A stretch of 15,163 nt of DNA from Polyangiaceae bacterium (GTDB lineage: Bacteria; Myxococcota_A; Polyangia; Polyangiales; Polyangiaceae): contig JAKVCH010000030.1 in the NCBI GenBank assembly GCA_022447485.1, forward strand, positions 1 through 15,163. Direction: 5' to 3'. A program made the position numbers and the translations under genes. Shown piece by piece: positions 1 through 7,202 of this stretch (its first letter is position 1; every line of letters begins with the position of its first letter). A model generated the notes under the pieces. The model was not told the origin of the DNA, did not search any database, and was given only the letters and a program-made list of their open reading frames with translations.

Positions 1-468
1 GTCTTTGGGGAAGAGTAGTCGCCAGACAAGCAGAGGAACAGCAACATAACCGAAGACGCGAGCGCCTGACCACCAGACATAGCCCCATAGCTTTCCGTAG
101 CGATTGAATTGAATCCAATGCCAGCCATTGCCCTCCAGGTTACGAAGTAGAGGGCTCCACACGGCTTCAAAGAATCGTCGTCCGCCATAATATTCGTGTA
201 ATGTCAGCGTGACTGCCAAGAGACAGAGGCTCACATACGGCCGATAGTCGGTTTCAGGATGATGACTCAGGTAAGCTCTCGACTCTTGGGCGAGCTCTTT
301 CCACGTTCCGCGGAACAGCCACCAGATAGGTGGCGCTGCGATGAGCAGTATTGGTAGGGGAGCGATGGCTTCTAGGGGCATCCAAGCCAGAAGCGCGTCC
401 AGAATGTCTGGTCCGCTCAAGCTCATCTCTGGTAAAGGTAATTCAGGATAACCTTGTTTTGGTTGCAT
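1..468 (-). CDS. Membrane protein, probable CPBP-type intramembrane protease (N-terminal part)
   Basis: An open frame of 156 codons runs from an ATG at 466-468 off the left edge of the window, so the C-terminal part is missing. The visible N-terminus has a short polar lead, a hydrophobic segment around residues 32-50 (ending in IWWLF), a second one around residues 78-90 and a third near the edge (VFGYVAVPLLVW). Between them are LHEYYGGRRFF and the aromatic block RYGKLWGYVWWSG. I recall this arrangement from the N-terminal region of myxobacterial CPBP (CAAX-like) intramembrane metalloproteases, but the catalytic EExxR and HxxxB motifs would lie outside the window, so the family is inferred. 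The start is supported by a G-rich Shine-Dalgarno four bases upstream. The gene lies 32 bases downstream of gltX on the same strand and is probably co-transcribed with it. It could instead be an unrelated integral membrane protein. Confidence 0.6.
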   Translation of the reverse strand, partial: MQPKQGYPELPLPEMSLSGPDILDALLAWMPLEAIAPLPILLIAAPPIWWLFRGTWKELAQESRAYLSHHPETDYRPYVSLCLLAVTLTLHEYYGGRRFFEAVWSPLLRNLEGNGWHWIQFNRYGKLWGYVWWSGARVFGYVAVPLLVWRLLFPKD

Positions 469-472
469 CGTT

Positions 473-480
473 CCCCCCTT
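473..480 (-). promoter_or_regulatory. Ribosome binding site of the membrane protein gene
   Basis: On the minus strand AAGGGGGG precedes the ATG at 468 by four bases. It is the clearest Shine-Dalgarno in the window and fixes the start of the membrane protein gene. Most other genes here have weak or no recognisable Shine-Dalgarno. Confidence 0.6.
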
Positions 481-500
481 TGGACCGGCTATCGATTTGA

Positions 501-2033
501 TTAAGCTGTGGTTTGGGCCTCTTCGGCTCGCAATGCGCCCTCTTCCAGCCTTTGCAGACTCAGGTCTTTGCCGAGTACGATCATGACTTCAAAGAGCCCA
601 GGGCTAGCCGAGCGTCCGCTGAGTGCGACTCGTACAGGCTGAGCAACAACCTTCATCTTGACGTCTTGTGCTTCAACGTAGGATTTGAAAGCTGTTTCGA
701 GTGCTTCTGCTGTCCAGGAATCAAGAGCAGAAATCGCGGCAGCAAACCCACGGAGGTATTCCGCAGACTCGGGCTTGAGGAACTTTTTGGTCGCTTTTTC
801 TTCAAAGATGGGTGGCTGTCGGAAATAAAAGTCCAGGTGGTGGGCTGCGTCTTTGAGGTCGTGGGCTCGCTCACGAATCAGGGGTAACGCTTCCCGGAGA
901 ATTTTCGGATCAGGATCGCTGATGCCTGCGTCGGCAAGAAAAGGGCGCACCAAGTCGAGATACTCAGCATCGCTGGTAAGCTCTGATTGCTTTAAGTGTT
1001 CAAACGCCACATCGGCGAATTTTTTCTGATCGAACTTCCCGTCGCTCTTGCCGACTTGAGCCCAATCAAATTTGTCGATTAGCTCTTGAACTGTGAAAAT
1101 TTCTTGGTCGCCGCTCGACCAACCAAAGCGTGCCAGGTAGTTCAAGACTCCGGCAGCCGTGTAGCCTTTGTCTTGATATTCTGAGACGCTCACAGAAGCA
1201 TGGCGCTTTGATAGCTTTTCGCCTTTTGCCGATAGCATCATGGGCAGGTGGGCAAAACGCGGGACTTCATAGCCCAGGGCTTCGTAGAGCATGACTTGCT
1301 GGGGAGTATTGCCAATATGATCTCTGCCACGAGCGACCAGATTGATGCCCATTGCATGGTCATCAACGACTGCTGCTAGGTTATAGAGAGGGAGCCCGTT
1401 AGGCCTGACAAGAACGAAATCTTGTTGCTGACTGTTGGGCGTTGAAATTTTCCCAAAGACCAAATCGTCAAAGACGGTCGCCCCTTCGCTCGGCGTTTTA
1501 AAGCGGACGACGTAGGGCAGGTCTGGCTGATCTTGACGATTCCTGCAGGTGCCGGGGTAGCGAAATTGTGCTTTCGGATCTTTTGCCTTCAATGCCTCCC
1601 TTTGGGCATCTAATTCTTCCTTGGTGCAGTAGCAGCGGTAAGCTTTCCCCTCAGCGATGAGCTTGTCTGCGGCAGCCTTGTAGAGCGCTTTCCGTTCGCT
1701 TTGAAAATAGGGCTCGTGAGCACCGCCGACTTCTGGACCCTCATCCCAATCCATGCCGAGCCATTTCATGCTTTCAAGAATCGCTCGTACGCTTTCAAGA
1801 CTACTGCGCTCTTGATCAGTGTCTTCAATGCGCACCACGAAAGAACCGCCATGCTTCCTGGCCCATAGCCAGTTAAACAGCGCTGTACGGGCGCCTCCAA
1901 TATGAAGGTAGCCGCTTGGAGATGGCGCAAATCGAACGCGCGGGACGGAAATCTGAGGATCAGCCATGAGTGAGAGCGGAGCTAGCATGAGCTGCTCTGG
2001 CGATAAAGTAACCTTGTCGAGCGGTGAAAGCAT
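501..2033 (-). CDS. gltX: Glutamyl-tRNA synthetase
   Basis: Class I aminoacyl-tRNA synthetase that charges tRNA(Glu), and possibly tRNA(Gln), with glutamate in the cytoplasm. Seen: FAPSPSGYLHIGG (HIGH-type motif, about residues 35-47), the RIEDTD block near 68-73, a Cys pair CYC (134, 136) with a further Cys at 163 resembling the zinc-binding insert of some GluRSs, and the KLSKR (KMSKS-type) loop at 273-277. The C-terminal anticodon-binding region ends normally (VRVALSGR...LFEVMIVLG). As written it has 510 residues, slightly long for the family. The ATG at 2033 has an AGGTG Shine-Dalgarno seven bases upstream and adds about 22 non-conserved residues. The ATG at 1967 (MADPQISVPRVRFAPS) would give a more typical 488-residue enzyme but has no Shine-Dalgarno, so the start is uncertain. 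The gene is divergent from the basic repeat protein. Confidence 0.96.
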   Translation of the reverse strand: MLSPLDKVTLSPEQLMLAPLSLMADPQISVPRVRFAPSPSGYLHIGGARTALFNWLWARKHGGSFVVRIEDTDQERSSLESVRAILESMKWLGMDWDEGPEVGGAHEPYFQSERKALYKAAADKLIAEGKAYRCYCTKEELDAQREALKAKDPKAQFRYPGTCRNRQDQPDLPYVVRFKTPSEGATVFDDLVFGKISTPNSQQQDFVLVRPNGLPLYNLAAVVDDHAMGINLVARGRDHIGNTPQQVMLYEALGYEVPRFAHLPMMLSAKGEKLSKRHASVSVSEYQDKGYTAAGVLNYLARFGWSSGDQEIFTVQELIDKFDWAQVGKSDGKFDQKKFADVAFEHLKQSELTSDAEYLDLVRPFLADAGISDPDPKILREALPLIRERAHDLKDAAHHLDFYFRQPPIFEEKATKKFLKPESAEYLRGFAAAISALDSWTAEALETAFKSYVEAQDVKMKVVAQPVRVALSGRSASPGLFEVMIVLGKDLSLQRLEEGALRAEEAQTTA

Positions 2034-2097
2034 TGCTAAGCACCTGGCCCCATCGCAGAGGTCTTCCCTCTCGGTTTTTATCTGTTTGAAGCCAGAA

Positions 2098-2112
2098 GCT
2101 CAATCATTGAGC
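2098..2112. promoter_or_regulatory. Perfect 15-bp palindrome, candidate operator between gltX and the basic protein gene
   Basis: GCTCAATCATTGAGC consists of two 7-bp arms around a single central base. It lies in the 154-bp non-coding gap between the divergent starts at 2033 and 2188. A palindrome with such a short centre suits a dimeric repressor or activator site better than an RNA hairpin. No confident -10/-35 pair could be placed around it. The function is inferred. Confidence 0.35.
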
Positions 2113-2187
2113 CAGAGCGGTGATTCAAACGAGAAGAATGCAACGGTGCCGGATCAAAGATGGCGCCACACAGAAAGAAAAAAGAAA

Positions 2188-2595
2188 ATGGCATCTACTC
2201 CCCTAGCGATTGTAAAAGAGAAATTTGGCGGCAAGAAGGAATTGATTGCTGCTGTTGAGAAATTAGCCACTGATAAGCTTTGGTTAGATCGAGTTTCTGA
2301 AAAGGGCTTGGCTCACGTTTCAAATGCCAAGCTACTCCGTCTGCATGCATCTCTCGAAGATGCGAAGGCTCGCTTCGGTTCTCGCGATAAGCTGATTGCT
2401 GCGATTTCTGAGTTTGAAAAGCGAACCAAAGATGAAGGCTTTCAGGCGCGCCTCGCAAAGTATCCTCTTCCTCGCTTGATTGATCTTCATGACGCAGCCA
2501 AGAAGCGTGCTGCCGTTGCTGCAACGCAGCCAGCTCCCGCAAAGAAAGCAAAGGTAGTTCGCTCTAAGAAGGCCAAAGCAAAGGCCGCCAAATAA
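2188..2595 (+). CDS. Small basic protein with two internal repeats and histone-H1-like Lys/Ala tail
   Basis: A 135-residue protein of no named family that I recognise with certainty. Residues 9-58 and 59-107 look like two copies of one unit. Each begins with a basic KxxFGxxxxLIAA block (EKFGGKKELIAA; ARFGSRDKLIAA), continues through a charged helix and ends in an L-x-x-LH core (LLRLHASLED; LIDLHDAAKK). Residues 116-135 are Pro/Ala/Lys-rich (PAPAKKAKVVRSKKAKAKAAK-like), as in H1-like bacterial nucleoid proteins. DNA or RNA binding is therefore plausible but inferred. I chose the ATG at 2188 because the repeats start just after it. The upstream in-frame ATG at 1966 would overlap gltX and adds a low-complexity, non-matching leader. 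A strong hairpin terminator follows 31 bases after the stop, so the gene is probably monocistronic. Confidence 0.8.
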   Translation: MASTPLAIVKEKFGGKKELIAAVEKLATDKLWLDRVSEKGLAHVSNAKLLRLHASLEDAKARFGSRDKLIAAISEFEKRTKDEGFQARLAKYPLPRLIDLHDAAKKRAAVAATQPAPAKKAKVVRSKKAKAKAAK

Positions 2596-2626
2596 GAGCA
2601 TCAGCTGTATCTTTTCTTGATACTTG

Positions 2627-2656
2627 AAAAAAGGGCGCTTTCGGCGCCCTTTTTTT
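2627..2656 (+). terminator. Strong intrinsic terminator, probably bidirectional
   Basis: GGGCGC (2633-2638), a 5-base TTTCG loop and GCGCCC (2644-2649) form a perfect 6-bp GC stem. It is preceded by six A (2627-2632) and followed by seven T (2650-2656), so the A/T tracts can extend the stem. It lies 31 bases after the basic protein stop. Read on the minus strand, the A-run becomes a U-tract, so it would also terminate the convergent DUF2505-like gene ending at 2724. Confidence 0.9.
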
Positions 2657-2723
2657 ACATTTCACAACCTTGCGCGCGCTTTGTTCTCCTTATGGCGCGC
2701 TGGCGAGAATCTTGAAGACAAGC

Positions 2724-3236
2724 TCAGCGCAGGCCCTGCTCGCGGATGTATTCATTCGTGTACACAGCGCCCAGGTTGTAGCCCTTTTTCAGGTCGGCAA
2801 CGATGCTCTTTTCAATCAAGCCACCGACTCCGAAGATCTTGACTTGAACTTCCATTTCGAAGATCCGATTGACCGTATGCTCATCAACTTTTTCAGTTCG
2901 TTGGCTGCCCGAGACCAATATCTTCGAGGGTAAGACGTTGGAGATCACGCGGAGCTCGTAGCACTTTTCAGGAATATTCAAGCTACCCTCTTCGCGGTAG
3001 CAAATTCGTTCACCAATCACCTTTTTGACCGCTGGAGGTAGTTCGCCAATATAGGGCTCAACCTCGACGGTTCTTTCGACTCGATCTCCTTTTTCTTCTA
3101 GTCGCGTGATCTCCCAGCGAGGAAAATTCATGCGCTTTAAGAAGATATTTTGGTTGTAATCTTGGCTGCGAAATAGCTCCCAAAATGTAGTTTCAGAACA
3201 TTCGATTCGATTGACGATCCGTACCTTTTCCGTCAT
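2724..3236 (-). CDS. DUF2505-like / SRPBCC-type protein of unknown function
   Basis: A 170-residue soluble protein with no signal peptide or membrane segment. The pattern resembles the DUF2505 family (START/SRPBCC-like helix-grip fold): an N-terminal VNRIECSETTFWELF, alternating charged and hydrophobic strands in the middle, a strand rich in EMEVQVKIFGVGG around 127-139 and a C-terminal helix (EKSIVADLKKGYNLGAVYTNEYI, about 142-164). Such folds usually hold a hydrophobic ligand, but nothing here identifies one. The family assignment is from recall of the overall pattern. The ATG at 3236 lies 49 bases from the divergent ccmB start, with an inverted repeat between them. No good Shine-Dalgarno is visible. 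It is convergent with the basic protein gene and shares its terminator. Confidence 0.75.
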   Translation of the reverse strand: MTEKVRIVNRIECSETTFWELFRSQDYNQNIFLKRMNFPRWEITRLEEKGDRVERTVEVEPYIGELPPAVKKVIGERICYREEGSLNIPEKCYELRVISNVLPSKILVSGSQRTEKVDEHTVNRIFEMEVQVKIFGVGGLIEKSIVADLKKGYNLGAVYTNEYIREQGLR

Positions 3237-3249
3237 GGCGCTGGGGCCT

Positions 3250-3276
3250 ATACCGCATCCGCACTAGCTGCGGTAT
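3250..3276. repeat. 8-bp inverted repeat in the 49-bp divergent gap before ccmB
   Basis: ATACCGCA (3250-3257) and TGCGGTAT (3269-3276) are perfect complementary arms separated by 11 bases. The repeat fills over half of the gap between two divergent starts (3236 and 3286). It could be an operator controlling both genes or a hairpin in the ccmB leader, nine bases before the ATG. No U-tract long enough for a terminator follows on the plus strand. Confidence 0.45.
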
Positions 3277-3285
3277 CTTTCATGC

Positions 3286-4008
3286 ATGGCATCTGCTCTT
3301 TCGTCTGAAAATCAATCTCCACGGAATCCGCCCGGCTGGCTGGGACAAGCCTGGTTGGTTTTCGAAAAGGATTACCAGATTGAAAAATTGAGCGGAGAGT
3401 TGACGATTTCGAGCGCCTTTTTCGCAGTTCTGGTTGTTGTTCTGGCATCGATTACTTTCCACGGCGATGCGGCCCGAAGCAGAGATATTGCCTCAGGCGT
3501 GATTTGGCTCTCTTTAGCGTTCTCGACCGTTCTCGCCTTGGGTAAGTCATGGGCACGGGAACGCGAAGGTGGCGCTTTGCAGGGCCTGATGTCTTCGCCT
3601 TTAAGGGCCAGTGCCTTATTTGCCGGTAAGGTGCTCGGGTTGATTCTTTTTCTGGCTTCGATCGAAGCCATCGTGGTGCCTTTGGTTGCCCTTTTCTTTC
3701 GTCTGGAGCTTTTTGATATTTTGGCTCCGATTCTACTTCTCTCCGTATTTGCCCTACCTGGCATCGCTGGAGCTGGCACTCTTTTTGGGGCGATGACGGT
3801 GAAAACAGGCGCGCGGGAACTTGCTCTCGCGATTGTGCTCTTTCCTCTACTGGCCCCCGTATTATTGGCGGCTGTCGCCGGAACCCATGCCATTATCGGG
3901 GGCGCGCAAGCGCAAGAACTTTTTTCCTATCTACAGCTGATCTTCGTTTTTGATTTAGCTTTTCTCTCCTGTGGTCTAGCCCTCTTTGGTTCTTTATTAG
4001 AAGACTGA
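3286..4008 (+). CDS. ccmB: Haem exporter membrane subunit CcmB (cytochrome c maturation)
   Basis: Integral membrane subunit of the CcmAB ABC transporter used in system I cytochrome c maturation, where it works with the CcmA ATPase to handle haem via CcmC/CcmE. The 240-residue protein is close to the usual ~220, with about 20 extra N-terminal residues. About six hydrophobic segments are visible (roughly residues 40-58, 70-87, 110-138, 142-168, 178-200 and 212-236). The family-typical cytoplasmic stretch EREGGALQGLMSSPL lies at 91-106 between segments two and three. No ccmA, ccmC, ccmE or ccmF lies beside it; nadD follows after 102 bases. ATG codons at 3282 and 3286 overlap in different frames. 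3286 is the one in frame, and no Shine-Dalgarno is evident. Confidence 0.85.
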   Translation: MASALSSENQSPRNPPGWLGQAWLVFEKDYQIEKLSGELTISSAFFAVLVVVLASITFHGDAARSRDIASGVIWLSLAFSTVLALGKSWAREREGGALQGLMSSPLRASALFAGKVLGLILFLASIEAIVVPLVALFFRLELFDILAPILLLSVFALPGIAGAGTLFGAMTVKTGARELALAIVLFPLLAPVLLAAVAGTHAIIGGAQAQELFSYLQLIFVFDLAFLSCGLALFGSLLED

Positions 4009-4110
4009 GTTTTCCCTTCATCTAATGCGTCGAACTCTCGTTTATTTCGTTTTAGCTGCCCTAATCCAAGCCGCGAGGAATCGGTTGATGCACGGACAGC
4101 AGAGGCCTTC

Positions 4111-4701
4111 ATGAATTATTCGAACACTTCTCTCTCGGGTCTGCGTGTGGCAGTTTTTGGAGGTAGCTTTGATCCGCCGCATCGAGGGCATGTGGTGGCT
4201 GTTGAGCGTTTGCTAGAGATGGAGACAATCGATCGAGTGCTGGTTGTGCCGGTATTTGAACATGCTCTTTCTAAGCGTTGCAGCCCATTCTCTCAGCGTC
4301 TACGCATGTGTGAGGCCGCATTCGACTTTGATTCGCGCATCGAAGTAAGCGCTATCGAGGAAAATCTCTCGCCGCCGAGCTATACGCTTCCAACTTTGCA
4401 GGCGCTCTGTCGTCTTCATCCGGCTTGGTCTTTACGACTTGTGATTGGCACTGATGTTTTGAATGAATCTCATCGTTGGCATCGATTTGAGGAAGTTCAG
4501 AAACTTGCGCCGCCTATTGTCTTGTCCCGTGCTGGCTACCAAGGAGATACTTTGGGCTATGAGACGGTGGAAGGCTTGCCTGAATTGTCCTCATCGGAAG
4601 TTCGTCGGTATTATTCTGAAGGTGATCATTCAGAGATTTCTGCTGCCCTTTCTCCAAAAGTCAGGGAATTAATCGCCCAATTTCGTCTTTATTCAGAGTA
4701 G
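4111..4701 (+). CDS. nadD: Nicotinate-nucleotide adenylyltransferase
   Basis: Transfers AMP from ATP to nicotinate mononucleotide to make deamido-NAD, the second-last step of NAD synthesis. It is a cytoplasmic Rossmann-fold nucleotidyltransferase of 196 residues, normal for the family. Seen: the ATP-binding FGGSFDPPHRGH (16-27) with both HxGH histidines, the substrate-site GTD (113-115), and SSSEVRR (160-166) in place of the usual ISST.IR ATP-binding motif. The start has AGAGG five bases upstream. An ATGA overlap with a 29-codon upstream frame may couple translation. It is not next to other NAD genes or rsfS. A cytidylyltransferase-like paralogue with other specificity is possible but less likely. 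Confidence 0.9.
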   Translation: MNYSNTSLSGLRVAVFGGSFDPPHRGHVVAVERLLEMETIDRVLVVPVFEHALSKRCSPFSQRLRMCEAAFDFDSRIEVSAIEENLSPPSYTLPTLQALCRLHPAWSLRLVIGTDVLNESHRWHRFEEVQKLAPPIVLSRAGYQGDTLGYETVEGLPELSSSEVRRYYSEGDHSEISAALSPKVRELIAQFRLYSE

Positions 4702-4809
4702 AATTTAGGGATCTCTTCTGGTTCTGCTCAGCAGATCGGACTACAAGTGTTTTGAAAGCATTCAACAAGATTAAGTGTTGTGGAGGACGCTAAGGGGGCG
4801 TTCTGAGGA

Positions 4810-4839
4810 TTGACCTCGATGACGCTGCGGCCTTATCTT
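4810..4839 (+). promoter_or_regulatory. Possible sigma-70-type promoter of the FHA gene
   Basis: TTGACC (4810-4815) and TATCTT (4834-4839) are separated by 18 bases and lie just before the ATG at 4854. Transcription would start only about seven bases before the ATG, giving an almost leaderless mRNA. That fits the lack of a Shine-Dalgarno. The match is imperfect, so this is a weak call. The rest of the 4702-4853 gap shows no other feature I can support. Confidence 0.25.
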
Positions 4840-4853
4840 GCAGACAAGCCATC

Positions 4854-5813
4854 ATGAACGTCGATAATTCTGATCTAAACGGAGAGTCACGACCCGCGCA
4901 ATTGGCCCTGAGATTTATCTCGGGCAAATATCAGGGTGGCGAATATCTGCTGAACGAAGGAATACAAGTCGTTGTCGGTCGCTCCAGCGAACTCGATATG
5001 GTCTTGGTGGAAGAGATGGTATCACGACGCCATGCACGCATTGAGATGGTTAATGGTGTGGTTCAGGTCACCGACCTTGACTCGACCAATGGTACCTTTG
5101 TCAATGGTGAGCGAGTGTCGAGTGGGGCGATCTCTCTTGGAGATAGATTGCTTGTAGGAACAAGCATCTTGAAATTAGTGCAAGTCGAAGAGATTCCGCC
5201 AGGGTCGCGACAAAACTTGCAACACGTTGCTACAAAAAAAGACACCACGAAGATGCGGAGTGGTACCTTCCAGGCACGTATGAGTGGCAATCTTGATGAG
5301 ATACCCTTGCCTGATTTGATGCAGCTCTTCGGAACGTCAAAGAAAGATGGCACGCTGGTGTTGAGAGGTAGTCAGCTTGGACGGTTGCACCTTCGTCAAG
5401 GGGTGATCGTGCACGCTGATATTCATGGTCACGATGATATTTTTCCGGAGAAGGCGGCCTACCGCATGCTCGATTGGCTCGATGGAACCTTTTCTCTTGA
5501 ACCTGCGGTGAAGGTCCCCGAAAGCCTCAATTTAAGTGCTCAGGCTTACCTAATGGAAGGCTTTCGCGTTCAAGACGAATTGACCAAGCTCAAAGAGTCT
5601 GGTCCTCAGATGCAGGATAGTTTTGGTCTAAAGAGCCCGCTGGATGCACCGCTTCAAGATTTGGAGCAAGCACAATTAGAAGTTTTGCAGGTTTTAATTA
5701 ATGTTGGCGACTTGAGGGCAGCCCTTGACCGGTCGCCGAAATCTGATCTCGATACGATGCGGGATGCGGTTGACTTATTAGATCGCGGCTATATCGAAAT
5801 CTTGTCGAACTAA
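4854..5813 (+). CDS. FHA domain and DUF4388 signalling protein
   Basis: Cytoplasmic 319-residue two-domain protein. Residues 17-112 form a forkhead-associated domain, which reads phosphothreonine peptides. The hallmark GRS (42-44), SRRH (57-60), STNG (77-80) and N84-G85 are all present, so phosphopeptide binding should be intact. Residues about 139-245 match the DUF4388 (PATAN-like) pattern, with SGNLDEIPLPDLMQLF, LVLRGSQLGRLHLRQG and an AAYRMLDWLDGTFSLEP stretch. The C-terminal ~45 residues (LEVLQVLINVGDL...LLDRGYIEIL) look like a small helical or winged-helix element often found after DUF4388. The combination is common in Myxococcota and Bradymonadota. It is a candidate downstream partner of Ser/Thr kinases such as the one at 7862-10486, but no interaction is shown by the sequence. 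It is a single gene, convergent with hisD. Confidence 0.9.
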   Translation: MNVDNSDLNGESRPAQLALRFISGKYQGGEYLLNEGIQVVVGRSSELDMVLVEEMVSRRHARIEMVNGVVQVTDLDSTNGTFVNGERVSSGAISLGDRLLVGTSILKLVQVEEIPPGSRQNLQHVATKKDTTKMRSGTFQARMSGNLDEIPLPDLMQLFGTSKKDGTLVLRGSQLGRLHLRQGVIVHADIHGHDDIFPEKAAYRMLDWLDGTFSLEPAVKVPESLNLSAQAYLMEGFRVQDELTKLKESGPQMQDSFGLKSPLDAPLQDLEQAQLEVLQVLINVGDLRAALDRSPKSDLDTMRDAVDLLDRGYIEILSN

Positions 5814-5879
5814 GGGAGTCTGGAGCCAGCTCCTTTGGCGATTCTTGTTTTCACCGAAAGCTCCCGCCCGCAAGAGGCT

Positions 5880-7202
5880 CTATTTCAGTCTGACTTCGAC
5901 GGCTCGGGCATGGGCTTCTAAGCCCTCGGCTCGGGCTAAGTCACAGATTGGCCTCGCCTGCTCACGCAGGGCTTGGGCGCTATAGCCGATGAGACTGCTG
6001 CGCGAGATAAAGTCATAAACTCCCAGCGGCGCGCCGAAGCGAGCAGCGCCACCTGTAGGCAAAACGTGAGATGGTCCAGCTAGATAATCACCGGCAGCTT
6101 CGGGAGTATGATGACCGATGAAGATGGCGCCAGCTCTTGTGAGTCCGTCGACTATCTCTTCAGGGGCTTCCATCTGAATCGAGACGTGTTCCCCAGCGAG
6201 CTGATTCGCGACGGCGAGGAGCCGCTCGCGTGATCTGACGACGAGGGTATGTCCGTGGTTTTTTACAGAAGCAGCCGCGACCGCACGTCTTGGCCTGCCC
6301 CGAGAATCGAGTTCCGGAAGAGCGGCTAGTTGTTGCTCGACCGCCGCAGAACACTTTTGAGCCATTTCCTCGCTCAAGGTGATGAGCAAGGGGTAGGCGT
6401 CTTCATCATGCTCTGCCTGAGACAGTAAGTCGGCCGCTACTACGTCTGGGTTTGCAGAATCGTCAGCTAAAACAAGAATCTCGCTGGGGCCGGCGATACT
6501 ATCAATATCCACTTGACCAAAGACCAAACGCTTTGCTGCGGCAACGAAGATATTGCCTGGCCCGACAATCTTATCGACTGGCGGTACGCTCTCTGTTCCG
6601 TAGGCCATTGCCGCAATTGCTTGGGCACCCCCAGCATCAACCAAGGCGGTGACGCCAGCCAAATGGCAGGCGGCTCTTACTTCTGGGCTCGTGTCTGGAC
6701 TCGCGAGGTAAATTTCTTCTACGCCGGCCACTTGTGCGGGAACGGCACACATTAAAACGCTCGATGGATAGCAGGCCTTTCCACCCGGAGCGTAGACCCC
6801 TGCTCGTTGCACTGGCGTTACGCGACTACCAAGAAGAACGCCGCCTTCTTCGTAGGTGAAAGTCTTTTGCTGCTCGACCTGTCGCAAATGATAGCTACGA
6901 ATCCTGTCAGCGGCAATTTCCAGGGCGGAGCGTAAATTGGGACTGAGAGAGGCAAGAGCTTCTTTCCCGCCGTAGTCTCGAACTAATAGATTCTTTGGCT
7001 GCCGGCCTTCGAATTGATGTACGTAACGTAATACAGCAGCATCCCCCTCAGCACGGACAGCCTTGAGGATTTCTCGAACGGCTGGCTCGACACGCTCGAG
7101 GTCTGTGTCGCCTCGTTGAGCAAGGGCTTGGAGGAGCTCTTGGAATCGGTCTGTCTGATCGAGGCAGGTTTCAAGAGCGGCGGTTTTTGTTTCTTCGTTC
7201 AT
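5880..7202 (-). CDS. hisD: Histidinol dehydrogenase
   Basis: Catalyses the last two steps of histidine synthesis, oxidising histidinol to histidine with two NAD per turn. It is a cytoplasmic zinc enzyme of 440 residues, full length. The family signature spans about residues 188-270 (AGGAQAIAAMAYGTESVP, DKIVGPGNIFVAAAK, IAGPSEILVLAD). The expected zinc ligands are visible as Q262 and H265 (SQAEHDEDA), D372 (GDYLAGPSH) and H431 (EGLEAHAR). The catalytic Glu-His pair is E338-H339 (AGEHVS). The ATG at 7202 overlaps the stop of the SUKH gene as ATGA, so translation is probably coupled. No other his genes are in the window, so its transcription seems tied to the kinase-SUKH run. In the 66-base convergent gap after it I see no convincing terminator. 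Confidence 0.97.
   Translation of the reverse strand: MNEETKTAALETCLDQTDRFQELLQALAQRGDTDLERVEPAVREILKAVRAEGDAAVLRYVHQFEGRQPKNLLVRDYGGKEALASLSPNLRSALEIAADRIRSYHLRQVEQQKTFTYEEGGVLLGSRVTPVQRAGVYAPGGKACYPSSVLMCAVPAQVAGVEEIYLASPDTSPEVRAACHLAGVTALVDAGGAQAIAAMAYGTESVPPVDKIVGPGNIFVAAAKRLVFGQVDIDSIAGPSEILVLADDSANPDVVAADLLSQAEHDEDAYPLLITLSEEMAQKCSAAVEQQLAALPELDSRGRPRRAVAAASVKNHGHTLVVRSRERLLAVANQLAGEHVSIQMEAPEEIVDGLTRAGAIFIGHHTPEAAGDYLAGPSHVLPTGGAARFGAPLGVYDFISRSSLIGYSAQALREQARPICDLARAEGLEAHARAVEVRLK

Noticed and set aside
2057..2085. AGAGG/CCTCT hairpin followed by a T-run in the gltX upstream region
   Set aside because: A 5-bp stem, with no plus-strand gene upstream to terminate. On the minus strand it has no U-tract.
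1966..2187. Long upstream start for the basic protein gene
   Set aside because: It would overlap gltX and adds a non-repetitive, low-complexity leader. The repeats start directly after the ATG at 2188.
2195..2551. 118-codon minus-strand frame opposite the basic protein gene
   Set aside because: Composition and lack of motifs mark it as a shadow; the plus-strand frame has clear internal repeats and a terminator.
3372..3893. 173-codon minus-strand frame
   Set aside because: It lies inside ccmB, with Arg/Lys/Ser/Thr-rich composition typical of an antisense shadow.
4702..4853. Terminator after nadD (TCTGCTCAGCAGA palindrome)
   Set aside because: A 5-bp stem with a 3-base loop and no U-tract; not enough for a terminator call.
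5814..5879. Terminator in the convergent gap between the FHA gene and hisD
   Set aside because: Only short imperfect stems such as GGAGC/GCTCC with a two-base loop, and no T-run on either strand.
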